From: Planctomycetota bacterium
Lineage (GTDB): Bacteria > Planctomycetota > Planctomycetia > Planctomycetales > Planctomycetaceae
Length of the DNA stretch: 44,555 nucleotides
Assembly (NCBI GenBank): GCA_027618475.1
Contig: JAQCEJ010000038.1
Location: 1 to 44,555 of the forward strand
Reading direction: 5' to 3'
Of the stretch, positions 25,801 to 33,374 are shown piece by piece. The notes beneath the pieces are model-generated. The model was not told where the DNA came from and made no database searches. It saw only the letters and a program-made list of their open reading frames with translations. Position 1 is the stretch's first letter. The number at the start of each line of letters is the position of its first letter. Made by a program: the position numbers and the translations under genes.

Positions 25801-25934
25801 TCGGCGTCGTCTTCGTCTTTTTTCGATTCGGCTTCGTTCGCGGCGAACGTCCACAGCGAACCGGCAAAACCACACAGCACCAGCACGACCATCAACGGAC
25901 CGAAGAGACGACGGAGAAACGGGCGAAGCGACAT
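22896..25934 (-). CDS. PVC-type heme-binding CxxCH protein (membrane-bound dehydrogenase-like)
   Basis: A 1012-residue exported protein. A hydrophobic N-terminal signal (LFGPLMVVLVLCGFAGSLWTFA) is followed by an acidic linker and then a beta-propeller-type glucose/sorbosone-dehydrogenase-like domain (about 80-430; RDPVAIDFDEQGRMYVCEMPEY, GGGQHGLGIDDWGQKYVCDNSNP, QFGQGPDGCLYVIDMYRE). A HEAT-like helical region spans about 470-870. Near residue 890 is a heme site CSACH in the cytochrome part with KLEGVGNEVGADL and LNILDPNREVKPQYVGY. Proteins of this kind are abundant in Planctomycetes and Verrucomicrobia and are thought to oxidise sugars or similar substrates outside the cytoplasm and pass electrons to the heme. 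The substrate is unknown. The gene stands alone, and its 3' end is duplicated in the REP-RAYT cluster. Confidence 0.85.
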   Translation of the reverse strand: MSLRPFLRRLFGPLMVVLVLCGFAGSLWTFAANEAESKKDEDDADKDYADELPRIPATEPEEALKTFQLRPGFQLEIVACEPLIRDPVAIDFDEQGRMYVCEMPEYNQYANEKGYKGKGSVKQLIDTDWDGRYDEARLFVAEIDSPTSVLSYDGGVFVGSVPDIWYFKDTDNDGVADIKEKIFTGFARDPAGEAMLNSFRWGLDNKVHLSTNLAGGEVKAVADENAQPVSVRGQGFIFDPRERTFELTSGGGQHGLGIDDWGQKYVCDNSNPAQVITYDNRYLRRNPYLAAPNAAVNVTEGKFTPVFRISDVEPWRKLRTRLRSKGVIPGSDEGGAPAGFFTGATGVTIYRGDAYGKEYHGNLFVGEVSGNLVYRARMERDGLTNTAYRADEDVEFLASTDNWFRPVQFGQGPDGCLYVIDMYRELIEGAAFLAPPILKHLDVSSGIDRGRIYRIVPENFERRPRPELDKATTKELVDSLLHPNGWTRDTASRVLYERQDPAAVELLRQRIAFSTACNPQLYVHALYSLESLGALEPKDLIPAFDQVCSPWITVHALRLAEKYVAKSPALRDAMLQLLDAKDLIVVEQLAYSLGAFHTPARDVALATLAKQYASEPMIALAIQSSLAQGAGDVFQALIADDEFRQSTAGPAFLASLAGLIGAANQTADVATVLAGINGLPEEAGDLAQNLVAALANAQPEAARAQITGAGGGKAAALVQKMIADAKEQAFAEEAEVPARVSAIRTLGLASFDDLEESLTGLLDLRQPQPVQSAALETLAKFKESAVATILIDAWPTLSPQLRANATETLFSRPEWVQLFLDAVEAGTIPPNEIDPVRVQLLKQDRNEEIAARATALFKETLSKRADVVAAYQDALKMKGDAAEGKAIFKKECSACHKLEGVGNEVGADLSAVRNRGLDAVLLNILDPNREVKPQYVGYVLVTDEGLTVTGMIVEETANSVTIRRADGTTASVLRVHIDELRSTGLSFMPEGLEKQLDVKKMADLLAYLNSIK

Positions 25935-26105
25935 GACAGACCTTTTATTGAAAAGAGTGGTGTTAACGGGGAGGGAAGTTCACGAGGCAAGTTTATTATT
26001 GGTCCAGTATTCCATAACGCCCCGGTATTCGACAAGTCTGGGGGTGAAAACGGGACTCATCAATACATTGATATATTGTTCCGTTTTGCGATTTAAGATC
26101 GTTGA

Positions 26106-26111
26106 TATAAT
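26106..26111 (+). promoter_or_regulatory. Candidate -10 box for the hydroxyacid dehydrogenase gene
   Basis: A perfect TATAAT lies 43 nt before the ATG at 26154, in a conspicuously AT-rich stretch (about 26060-26125). No good -35 hexamer is found at the right spacing. Promoter rules in planctomycetes are not well known, so this is tentative. Confidence 0.3.
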
Positions 26112-26153
26112 ATTACGATATCTCTAAGTCGCTGTCTTCAACGAGAATTCCCC

Positions 26154-27143
26154 ATGCATCTCCTCCACGACGCTCCCCTGCCGGATGAATCGCTTGCTGC
26201 GATACGGCGGGTTATTTCTGATCTTCGTGTGACTGCGTTTTCGGGTCGGCCTGAGCGCAAATGGCTCGAAACGGCCGACGTCATTTTCACTGAAGAAGCC
26301 AATTTCGACCCGGCGGAGGCACCTCGACTCTTGTGGGTGCAGACGAATACCGCGTCGGTGGCGGGGTTGTGCGAACGACCGATCATGAACGGTTCGGTCC
26401 CTATTTGTACCGCCGGCGGATCGCTCAGCACGGCGGTCGCCGAGTGTGCAATCGGATCACTGCTGGCACTCACACGCCACATCAAACGTGCCGCCGAATG
26501 GCAACGCGACACCCGCTGGCCGAGCGAATACACGCCGTGGGCCGGCACAGAATTGTACGGGCTGACGATGGGGATCGTCGGTTACGGCAGCGTCGGCCGT
26601 CAGATCGCCCGCGTCGCCCAAGCATTCGGAATGACCATTCTCGCCTGCAAACGCAATCCTGATGTGCGTACCGACGATTCGTATTTACTCCCCGGTACCG
26701 GTGATCCTGAAGGAAACATTCCCGAAGCGATTTATGGCGTCGACCGGCTCCGCGAAATGTTGGCATTATCGAATGTGGTCGTCAGCACGTTGCCGGCCAC
26801 ACCTTACACCGACAAATTGATCGGTGCCGATGAATTCGCGTCGCTGCCGCGACCGGCGTGGCTTGTCAGTATCGGTCGCGGAACGGTGATCGACGAGCAG
26901 GCCCTCGTTCAGGCTTTGCACGAACATCAAATCGCCGGGGCTGCGCTCGACGTCTTCGCCGAAGAACCGTTGCCGGCGTCGAGCCCGTTATGGAAGATGG
27001 AAAACGTGATGATCACACCGCACATCGGTTCATTCACCACGAGTTACAACCGCCACGCCGCCGACGTGCTGATCGAAAATCTGCGTCGTCATGCGTCGGG
27101 CTTGCCGCTCGTCAACATGATCGACAAGCAGTTGCTGTATTGA
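26154..27143 (+). CDS. D-2-hydroxyacid dehydrogenase (NAD-dependent)
   Basis: A 329-residue cytosolic oxidoreductase. The substrate domain spans both ends and the Rossmann domain is central, with GIVGYGSVGRQIARVA as the dinucleotide site. The catalytic set is visible: Arg in SIGRGTVIDEQAL, Glu in FAEEPLP, and His in TPHIGSF. Enzymes of this family reduce 2-keto acids (glyoxylate, hydroxypyruvate, phosphoglycerate and others); the substrate cannot be fixed. The N-terminal domain is short and divergent (HLLHDAPLPDESL). It converges with an enolase-superfamily sugar-acid-type enzyme 24 nt away, so a shared sugar-acid role is possible but not shown. Confidence 0.85.
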   Translation: MHLLHDAPLPDESLAAIRRVISDLRVTAFSGRPERKWLETADVIFTEEANFDPAEAPRLLWVQTNTASVAGLCERPIMNGSVPICTAGGSLSTAVAECAIGSLLALTRHIKRAAEWQRDTRWPSEYTPWAGTELYGLTMGIVGYGSVGRQIARVAQAFGMTILACKRNPDVRTDDSYLLPGTGDPEGNIPEAIYGVDRLREMLALSNVVVSTLPATPYTDKLIGADEFASLPRPAWLVSIGRGTVIDEQALVQALHEHQIAGAALDVFAEEPLPASSPLWKMENVMITPHIGSFTTSYNRHAADVLIENLRRHASGLPLVNMIDKQLLY

Positions 27144-27167
27144 CGCATCGGTTTCGATACGAAGCGA

Positions 27168-28355
27168 TCATTCCCCATGCAGATCGGCCCACGCATTGCC
27201 TTCTACCGTACGGATAGGATGCGCGCGCAGCACCTCTTCGACGACGTCGGCACCAAAACCGGGACGATCGGAAACGTGCAGCATCCCGTCGCGAATGTCG
27301 AGTGGATGCGAAATGAGATCGTGCTTCCACGCCACGTCGTCGGGGTCGACTTCCAGAATTTCAACGTTCGGCATCGCCGCACATAAATGGGCGTTCACAA
27401 GATTCGAATACGGGCTCATATAATTGTGCGGCGAGATCATGACGTCGTAATGTGCGGCCATCTCGGCGATGCGGCGCGTTTCGGTCAGGCCGTTGTTGAG
27501 CGTTTCGAGCATCACGACGTCGGTGACGTGTTTCTCGAAAAACGGACGAAACTGTTCGCGGCGAATCAGACTTTCGCCGTGACAGAGCCGCGTCCGCGTT
27601 TGACTGCGGGCGGCGAGCAGCGCATCGGGATCGAACCCTTCCGCCTCGAGCCAGTACAAATTGTACGGTTCGAGCGCGCGGGCGAGCTGCACGATTCCTC
27701 CCATGCGATATTCCTGGCCGACGTCGAACATGATCCCGAAATCGGGACCGAGTTTGTCGCGCAGCGCACCGATGAAATTTTCGGCGGCGTGAATCGACGA
27801 GCGATCGATCGCCCCGTCGCGCGTCGCCGGCAATCGGACCGGGCTGCCGGGAATCAGCAGATTCGTCTTCAGGACTTTGTAACCCGCCTTGACGACGTCG
27901 TCGGTGAGGGCGATCCACGATTCGAGCGTTTCGGCGGGGGGAGTTTTCATATCGGCCGAGAACAACGCTCGATTGCTCGCGAAATGCGACCAGTACAGCG
28001 GAATCTTGTCGCGATACAAACCGCCGAGCAGCTCGTAGACCGGCACGCCGAGCCACTTCGCCTTGATGTCGTACAGTGCGATATCGATGGCGGCGAGAAC
28101 TTTCATCCGTTCTGGAAGACCGCAGCGTCCCGACCCCCAGAGTTGTTGATTGAGCCATTCGATGCGCCGCGGGTCTTGCCCGATGATCTCGCGACCGACA
28201 ATGTCGATGGCGAGTGCGAGCGACTCGGCGGCCTGCCAGTCGTACCCTTCTCCCCAGCCGACGACCCCTTCATCGGTCGTGACTTTGACAAACACCCAGT
28301 TGCGGGTCGGATACCCCCCATCGCAGGGGATCGCTTCGACCGATGTAATTTTCAT
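27168..28355 (-). CDS. Mandelate racemase/muconate lactonizing enzyme family protein
   Basis: A 395-residue enolase-superfamily enzyme. The N-terminal capping domain (MKITSVEAIPCDGGYPTRNWVFVKVTTDEGVVGWGE) is followed by a TIM-barrel. Metal ligands appear as Asp in IMFDVGQEY, Glu in WLEAEGFD and Glu in CHGESL. A Lys is in GYKVLKTNLL, and the His in ISPHNYMSP is the likely second acid/base, as in galactonate- or mannonate-type dehydratases. Such enzymes abstract a proton alpha to a carboxylate and often dehydrate sugar acids; the exact substrate is unknown. It starts at the ATG at 28355, and REP copy E lies just upstream. It converges on the hydroxyacid dehydrogenase. Confidence 0.82.
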   Translation of the reverse strand: MKITSVEAIPCDGGYPTRNWVFVKVTTDEGVVGWGEGYDWQAAESLALAIDIVGREIIGQDPRRIEWLNQQLWGSGRCGLPERMKVLAAIDIALYDIKAKWLGVPVYELLGGLYRDKIPLYWSHFASNRALFSADMKTPPAETLESWIALTDDVVKAGYKVLKTNLLIPGSPVRLPATRDGAIDRSSIHAAENFIGALRDKLGPDFGIMFDVGQEYRMGGIVQLARALEPYNLYWLEAEGFDPDALLAARSQTRTRLCHGESLIRREQFRPFFEKHVTDVVMLETLNNGLTETRRIAEMAAHYDVMISPHNYMSPYSNLVNAHLCAAMPNVEILEVDPDDVAWKHDLISHPLDIRDGMLHVSDRPGFGADVVEEVLRAHPIRTVEGNAWADLHGE

Positions 28356-28372
28356 GGTGAATACTCTTTCTT

Positions 28373-28419
28373 ATTCCCAAGCTCCGCTTGGGAACACAAG
28401 CCTTCGAAGCTCCGCTTCG
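28373..28419 (+). repeat. REP palindrome, copy E (solitary)
   Basis: Two hairpins as in copy A: TTCCCAAGC with GCTTGGGAA (stem 1, one pair shorter) and CGAAGC with GCTTCG (stem 2). It is 6 kb away from the RAYT cluster and has no transposase beside it. It lies 18 nt upstream of the enolase-superfamily gene start. Confidence 0.85.
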
Positions 28420-28715
28420 TTTACGTGCCTTGTCGAAATGGAATTGTCGAAAATCGGGGGGACCGGAGGCGTATGCCACCGGCTCGCCTTGTTTGATTAT
28501 TTACTTATCAATTGGTTCGGTTTCGACCACTGCACACGGGTGATGCATCGACTTGTAGTATTCCACAAACGGCTGCGATTCAACAAGCCACTCTGCATCG
28601 TCCGGTCAAATTCCGCTATCCTGAGAATGCGAAGCCCAGTATGATTTAATCGTCTCGCCTGGCAAGTGCGACCGTGTGTCGACGCCCATCGGGCATTACG
28701 AACAGAAAGCGATGT

Positions 28716-29342
28716 ATGCACGACAACGAATTGAATGTCGAACGATCTCCCAGCCGATTTCCGATGGTTCTGGTCGCCGTGGGACTGGTTTCGATCGGTT
28801 TTGCGCTGTTTATCGGTAACCAGAAGATGGAAACGTCGGCGGAGAAAACGGTCTTGAAGAATCTTCGCCCGGTGCCCGATCTGTTCGTCGAAGGGTGGTT
28901 GAATGGTGACCCGCCGACGCCGGTTTCGATGAAGGGGAAAGTCGTTGTCATCGAGGCCTTCGCCACCTGGTGCGAGCCGTGTCGGCGATATATTCCGTAT
29001 CTGGCGTCGTTGAAACGCCAGTTCGAAAATCAGGACGTTATCTTTCTCTCGCTGACCAACGAAGAGGGAGATATCCGCGACGAACTCGCGCAGTTCGCCT
29101 CTCAGACCGGCATGGATTGGCGAATCGGCTACGGTGCCGAAAGTGTCATGCTCGAACTCGATGCACACAGCATACCGGCGACATACGTCGTCAGTCGCGA
29201 GAGACAGGTGGTCTGGACGAGTGAAATGCCGGGGAATCTTGAAGAGGCGATCAAGCAAGCGCTCACGTTTCAGACGATACCCGATGCTCCTGCCGTTCCT
29301 GGCGATGTCGGGCCGGTTGAGACCTCCGACGCACCGCAGTAG
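28716..29342 (+). CDS. TlpA/ResA-like thioredoxin-fold protein, membrane-anchored
   Basis: A 208-residue protein from the ATG at 28716; the frame is open from 28674 but that leader is poor coding sequence. One membrane segment (FPMVLVAVGLVSIGFALFIG, about 16-35) anchors a periplasmic thioredoxin domain. The active site is CEPC within VVIEAFATWCEPCRRYIPYL, and the cis-proline loop is SIPATYVV. Such proteins reduce disulfides, often for cytochrome c maturation or for other secreted proteins. The C-terminal tail is Pro/Ala-rich. The gene is followed by a strong hairpin at 29368-29400. Confidence 0.85.
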   Translation: MHDNELNVERSPSRFPMVLVAVGLVSIGFALFIGNQKMETSAEKTVLKNLRPVPDLFVEGWLNGDPPTPVSMKGKVVVIEAFATWCEPCRRYIPYLASLKRQFENQDVIFLSLTNEEGDIRDELAQFASQTGMDWRIGYGAESVMLELDAHSIPATYVVSRERQVVWTSEMPGNLEEAIKQALTFQTIPDAPAVPGDVGPVETSDAPQ

Positions 29343-29367
29343 GCTCGATGGGGAACCCCTCAAAACA

Positions 29368-29400
29368 ACACAGCCCTTCACCAGGGGAAGGGCTGTGTTG
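29368..29400. terminator. Bidirectional hairpin terminator
   Basis: A perfect 13-bp stem, AACACAGCCCTTC with GAAGGGCTGTGTT, and a 7-nt loop (29381-29387). It sits between the convergent thioredoxin-like gene (stop at 29342) and the Gly/Met-repeat gene (stop at 29441). Minus-strand transcripts would see TTTTG after the stem; the plus side has a weaker T-run (GCTTGTGTT). Confidence 0.75.
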
Positions 29401-29440
29401 CTTGTGTTGGACGACGTCTGATCTCTTCGTTACCGAGGAG

Positions 29441-30400
29441 TTATCGCGACGACACTTTTTCTGTGCGACGTCCTTCGCGAATAATTTCTCGCAGCGTCGG
29501 CCCTTCGCGCGGCGGAAGTTCCTCTGCTTGTGCGGCGAGTTCCTTACCCTTTTCTACCGAAGCGTTGACAATTTCCTGGGCCTGGAACAACTGATTCCGA
29601 CTGAAATACGGCGTCGGGGGCAAACCACCGAAACTGTCGATATGCTTGAACGCGAGTTCTCTCCAACTCATTTCGCTGGAGATGTGCCAGGCAGCCGCTT
29701 GTGCAGCTTGCGGATTGAGCCGACCACGAGCGACAAGACGAACTAAGGCTTGCAGGTTCGGATCATCGGTGTATCGATCGGTCGGGACCGGAATGTAAAC
29801 CATGCTGGAGTTCGGTTCGGGACGACCATGTTCGAGGCAGACCGAGTTGAAGGGGAGCGCGATGGTCTGTTCGGCGGGGATGGAAAAGAAGCCACCGCCC
29901 CCTCCACCCATGCCACCCATGCCACCACCCATGCCGCCCATGCCGCCACCCATGCCTCCCATGCCGCCACCCATGCCACCACCCATGGACTGGCCCATAC
30001 CACCGCCACCCATGCCGCCCATGCCACCCATGCCTCCGCCCATGCCACCCATGCCGCCCATGCCGCCCATGCCTCCGCCACCGAATTGCTTCAGGACGTG
30101 GACGGCGACGATCGACTCGGGGAGTTGAACGGTCAACGGTTTATCGGTTTTGTTCTCGATCAACAGTTTACCTTGCAGGGCATTCTTGGCGATGATGCGG
30201 GCTTCGAACTGGCCCTCTTCCATCCCCTGGAACAGTTCAACCTTCTCGGCATCGGGGTCGAACTTCGGTTTGGTGATGGGGCGTTTCGATTTCTTCGAAC
30301 GCGAATTGGCGTCGGAAGGAGTCGCCGATACCAGCATCAAACAGAGCGTTAAACATCCGACGGCTTGTGCAATTCTCACCCAACGGTTGGGGGTCATCAT
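29441..30400 (-). CDS. Secreted protein with Gly/Met-rich tandem repeat
   Basis: A 319-residue protein with a signal peptide (VGCLTLCLMLVSATPSDA; tandem ATG codons at 30400 and 30397). A basic linker (SRSKKSKRPITKPKF) precedes a region with EARIIAKNALQGKLLIENKTDKPLTVQLPESIVAVHVL. Then comes a low-complexity block built from GGMGGM, GGGMGGMGG and similar words (about residues 105-170). The C-terminal part includes SIPAEQTIALPFNSVCLEHGRPEP, SMVYIPVPTDRYTDDP and a region ending in ATAEELPPREGP-like sequence (QAEELPPREGPTLREIIREG). No family was recognised. Glycine/methionine repeats could be flexible linkers or metal-binding. The gene ends 41 nt before the terminator and lies alone. Confidence 0.65.
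   Translation of the reverse strand: MMTPNRWVRIAQAVGCLTLCLMLVSATPSDANSRSKKSKRPITKPKFDPDAEKVELFQGMEEGQFEARIIAKNALQGKLLIENKTDKPLTVQLPESIVAVHVLKQFGGGGMGGMGGMGGMGGGMGGMGGMGGGGMGQSMGGGMGGGMGGMGGGMGGMGGGMGGMGGGGGGFFSIPAEQTIALPFNSVCLEHGRPEPNSSMVYIPVPTDRYTDDPNLQALVRLVARGRLNPQAAQAAAWHISSEMSWRELAFKHIDSFGGLPPTPYFSRNQLFQAQEIVNASVEKGKELAAQAEELPPREGPTLREIIREGRRTEKVSSR
29893..30083 (-). repeat. Tandem short repeat coding for GGMGGM
   Basis: About 190 bp of degenerate 9- and 12-bp units, seen on the plus strand as ATGCCGCCC or ATGCCACCACCC. It lies inside the Gly/Met-rich gene and keeps the frame. Such arrays often change length by slippage. Confidence 0.8.
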
Positions 30401-31113
30401 GATCGTGCTCCTGGTTCAGGGCAAATAGGGCTGAACGTGTTTGTGAACGGATTCAGTGTATCAAAGCCCGATTCAAGGGAAATTGTCTGTTTCGAAATTC
30501 GGGTCAAAGTGTGAACCGCAAAGTGGCTACGCGATAAGACCGTTAAAGTCTTTCATCACGACAATTCATCTTCGCATTTCTATTGATGATATGCCATTTT
30601 TCGAGCGGATTGCAACATAAACTTTCTGATTCCGCTGAAAAAACCCCGGCTGACGGGAGGGCTGTCGAGATCAAAGCGATCCCATATGAAACCCGGACCT
30701 GGGTAAAATTCGACGAGAAAACGCGATCACAGAGATGCAATGGTTATTATGGCCGATTCGGCGGGCTTGCAACCGTCAGGGTTTTCCTGCCCGGAGAATG
30801 AAGAAAACTTTCGTTAACCCGATTGTTACGGCCGGGGCAAGACGATTGACGCACAACGGCGACCAAAGACACATCAACGGTTTTGACTTCGTGTAACCCG
30901 GTGTCTAGCATAGAATTAAACGATACGTCGGCGGGCTCGAACGAAGACCCTCTTGTGAGTCTCTTCCCCCGAGATGTTGCCGAACCCGCGATCTCACAAA
31001 ATGGGAAACGTTTCGCTATTGAACGTTCGCCGTGCTTTAGACACTTAGGATTCGTTACACCGCCGACGGACCGGCGTTGACTTCGGGCATCATGCCGATA
31101 GAGCTGTTCCGTC
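30401..31113. other. Gene-free intergenic region with candidate promoter
   Basis: About 710 bp between divergent genes. Short ORFs at 30583-30801 and 30747-31115 look non-coding. The only signal noted is a promoter-like pair, TTGACT (30883-30888) and TAGCAT (30906-30911), 17 bp apart, ahead of the APH gene. This would leave a leader of about 195 nt. No RNA fold could be confirmed. Confidence 0.4.
30883..30911 (+). promoter_or_regulatory. Candidate sigma70-type promoter for the APH/obgE run
   Basis: TTGACT (5 of 6 to TTGACA), 17-bp spacer, TAGCAT (4 of 6 to TATAAT). It is the best match found in the 710-bp gap, but chance matches of this quality are common. Confidence 0.3.
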
Positions 31114-32187
31114 ATGCATAATCCCTATTCCGAGTTTGATGAAACCAATATTCGGGACTATCTCGTCTCGCGGGGGATCCTCGCCGACGCGACGCGGGCT
31201 ACTGCCACAGCACTGGCGTGGGGAGTCTCGAACGTCGTCATTCGCATCGACTCCCTCGACCGTCCTGATTTTGTCGTCAAGCAATCACGTCCGCAGTTGC
31301 GAACCAAAGCCGACTGGTTCAGCCGACCCGATCGCATTTTTCGCGAAGTCGATGTGATGCGTGCTCTGTCGTCGCGGCTTCCGCCGGGGACAATCCCTCA
31401 GATCGAATTCGAAGATCGTTCGCAGTATCTGTTCGCAATGGAAGCGGTTCCCGCCGATCACCGGGTCTGGAAGGGAGAACTCCTCGCAGGAACCATCGAT
31501 CTCTCGCTCGCCGAGCATCTTGGGGCGATTCTTGCGGAGATCCATCAATCGACCGCCGGCTGTCAGAATTTGCGCGAACAACTCGGCAACCGTGCGGTCT
31601 TCGATGAACTTCGGCTCGATCCGTTTTACCGGTATTTACAGCGAATGCACCCCTGTCTGGCACCAACGCTGGGAGAACTGATCGACGAAACGCTGTCGAA
31701 ATCGTTGTGCGTCGTTCACGCCGATTTCAGTCCTAAAAACATCCTGCTGCACGACAAAGGATTAACCCTCGTCGATTTCGAGACCGGTCATTTTGGCGAC
31801 CCGGCGTTCGATCTCGGGTTCTTTCTTAGTCATCTTCTGCTGAAGGGGGTCGGTCGCCCGCAATGGTCGAGAGAGTTCGTGCTGCTGGCGAAGAGGTTCT
31901 GGGATCGATACACTCAAGGACGACGATTTGACGATCGGGTCGACGAAACGCACGACCTGTCGTCCGATTTCACCCGACGCTCGTTGCGTCATCTCTCGGC
32001 GTGCCTGTTGGCTCGCGTCGATGGAAAAAGCCCCGTCGATTATCTGGCCGACGGGCCGCAGAAAGAATTCATCCGTCGATGGTCGATTGACAACCTGCTG
32101 AGCGACGCCCGGCGGGCGAACGATGAATGCGATTTTCATCGCTATGTCGACGAATTCTCCCGACGGTTGGCGACCAGCGGCCTATAA
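31114..32187 (+). CDS. APH-family phosphotransferase (aminoglycoside/choline kinase-like)
   Basis: A 357-residue kinase-like protein. The N-lobe has ATALAWGVSNVVIRIDSL and the invariant lysine in PDFVVKQSRPQL. The catalytic loop is VVHADFSPKNILLH (Brenner HxDxxxxN) and the metal site is VDFETGHFGDPAFDLGFFLSHLLL (DFE replacing DFG, as in APH kinases). Members phosphorylate aminoglycosides, choline, homoserine, methylthioribose or other small hydroxyl compounds; the substrate is not evident. The gene is 40 nt upstream of obgE in the same direction, so the two are likely in one transcript. A resistance role is not supported by the context. Confidence 0.78.
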   Translation: MHNPYSEFDETNIRDYLVSRGILADATRATATALAWGVSNVVIRIDSLDRPDFVVKQSRPQLRTKADWFSRPDRIFREVDVMRALSSRLPPGTIPQIEFEDRSQYLFAMEAVPADHRVWKGELLAGTIDLSLAEHLGAILAEIHQSTAGCQNLREQLGNRAVFDELRLDPFYRYLQRMHPCLAPTLGELIDETLSKSLCVVHADFSPKNILLHDKGLTLVDFETGHFGDPAFDLGFFLSHLLLKGVGRPQWSREFVLLAKRFWDRYTQGRRFDDRVDETHDLSSDFTRRSLRHLSACLLARVDGKSPVDYLADGPQKEFIRRWSIDNLLSDARRANDECDFHRYVDEFSRRLATSGL

Positions 32188-32227
32188 TGCGCAAAACCTT
32201 ACTGACGAATTAAGAACGGCGAAAATC

Positions 32228-33259
32228 ATGTTTGTCGATCGTGTAGAAATTTTCTGTCGAGGGGGCGAAGGGGGGCACGGCTGCATGAGTATGCGCCGCG
32301 AGGCCCATGTCCCCTATGGCGGCCCCGATGGCGGCGACGGCGGCCGCGGCGGGCACGTCATCATTCAGGTCGATCGCAACATCGGCAGCCTGACGAATAT
32401 CGTCGGTCACAAATTCTGGTATGCCGACAAAGGACGTCCCGGCCAAGGAGCGCTCAAGCAGGGGAAAAAGGGGGACGACATCATTATCTACGTTCCCCCG
32501 GGTACGATTATCCGCGACGTCGAACGCGGTATCGAACTGCGCGATCTCGTCGAAGAGGGAGAATCGATCATCATCGCCCACGGCGGACAAGGGGGACACG
32601 GCAACAAACATTTCGCCACCGCAACCAATCGCACGCCGCGCGAATACGAGCGCGGCAAGCCGGGCGAAGAACGCCATATCGCTCTCGAATTGAAGCTGAT
32701 CGCCGACGTCGGCCTGCTCGGCAAACCCAACGCCGGGAAGTCGACGCTGCTGAGTCGACTCTCGCGAGCCACCCCTGAAATCGCCGATTACCCGTTCACG
32801 ACCAAGTATCCCAACCTCGGGATGATCCGTATCGGGTACGACCAGCAATTCGTGATGGCCGACATTCCCGGTCTGATCGAAGGAGCCCATTCGGGGATCG
32901 GATTAGGGCACGAATTCCTGCGACATGTGCAACGGACCAAAGTGCTCGTGCATCTGATCGAACCGGCACCGCTCGATCAGACCGACCCCATCGAAAACTA
33001 TCGTCAGATTCGCGAAGAGCTGCGCCTGTTCGACCCGACACTCGTCGAACGGCCCGAAATTATTGTCGTCACCAAATGCGAACTCCCCGACGCCGAGGCG
33101 GCACTCGAACTGCTTCAAGAAGATCTGGGTAAGGAAGTCCTGTCGATCTCCGCCGTCACCGGCAAAGGACTTCCCCAGTTGATCCAGCGCATCTGGCAAG
33201 TATTGGAAACCCTCGAGCAATCGACGCCGCAAGAAGAGAAAGCTTTAGAGAATGGATAA
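32228..33259 (+). CDS. obgE: Obg family GTPase
   Basis: A 343-residue ribosome-associated GTPase. The N-terminal Obg domain is glycine-rich (MFVDRVEIFCRGGEGGHGCMS, then GGPDGGDGGRGGHVI). The G domain has G1 GKPNAGKST, G2 DYPFTTKYPNLG, G3 DIPGLIEGAHSG, G4 VTKCEL and the G5-like SAVTGKG. Obg links GTP level to 50S ribosome maturation, stringent response and growth. The longer C-terminal OCT domain seen in some species is absent. The ATG at 32228 was chosen because the Obg domain begins there. The last codons and the stop (33257-33259) lie inside an AT-rich inverted repeat arm, so the C-terminus ALENG is partly repeat-derived. rpmA and rplU are not next to it, unlike in many bacteria. Confidence 0.95.
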   Translation: MFVDRVEIFCRGGEGGHGCMSMRREAHVPYGGPDGGDGGRGGHVIIQVDRNIGSLTNIVGHKFWYADKGRPGQGALKQGKKGDDIIIYVPPGTIIRDVERGIELRDLVEEGESIIIAHGGQGGHGNKHFATATNRTPREYERGKPGEERHIALELKLIADVGLLGKPNAGKSTLLSRLSRATPEIADYPFTTKYPNLGMIRIGYDQQFVMADIPGLIEGAHSGIGLGHEFLRHVQRTKVLVHLIEPAPLDQTDPIENYRQIREELRLFDPTLVERPEIIVVTKCELPDAEAALELLQEDLGKEVLSISAVTGKGLPQLIQRIWQVLETLEQSTPQEEKALENG

Positions 33260-33362
33260 TTGACAATGGACAATTGATAATGCAAGAAAGTGGTGGTGGT
33301 TGCGACGATCCGACTCGAATTGGTTTTCATTGTCCATTATCAATTGTCAATTATCCATTCTC
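33248..33362. repeat. AT-rich short-word inverted repeat between obgE and VWA gene
   Basis: Left arm 33248-33282 and right arm 33328-33362, 35 bp each. The outer 20 bp are perfect inverted copies (GAGAATGGATAATTGACAAT). The inner 15 bp of the arms carry the same words in a different order (GGACAATTGATAATG versus TGATAATGGACAATG). It looks like shuffled tandem words of GGATAATTGACAAT. It contains the obgE stop and ends 13 nt before the VWA start codon; a long stem could form in the transcript. Confidence 0.75.
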
Positions 33363-33374
33363 ATTGGACAACCC

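Noticed and set aside
24711-26096. 461-codon plus-strand frame
   Set aside because: It is antisense to the PVC cytochrome gene and lacks a domain or signal.
28497-29381. 294-codon minus-strand frame
   Set aside because: It is antisense to the thioredoxin-like gene with no family features.
29893-30083. CRISPR-like array
   Set aside because: The repeats are short in-frame words coding GGM inside a gene, with no spacers.
30747-31115. 122-codon minus-strand frame in the gap before the APH gene
   Set aside because: No ribosome-binding sequence, no domain, and odd composition; treated as non-coding.
31114-32187. Antibiotic-resistance gene (aminoglycoside kinase)
   Set aside because: Only the general APH fold is visible and the context is housekeeping; resistance is not supported.
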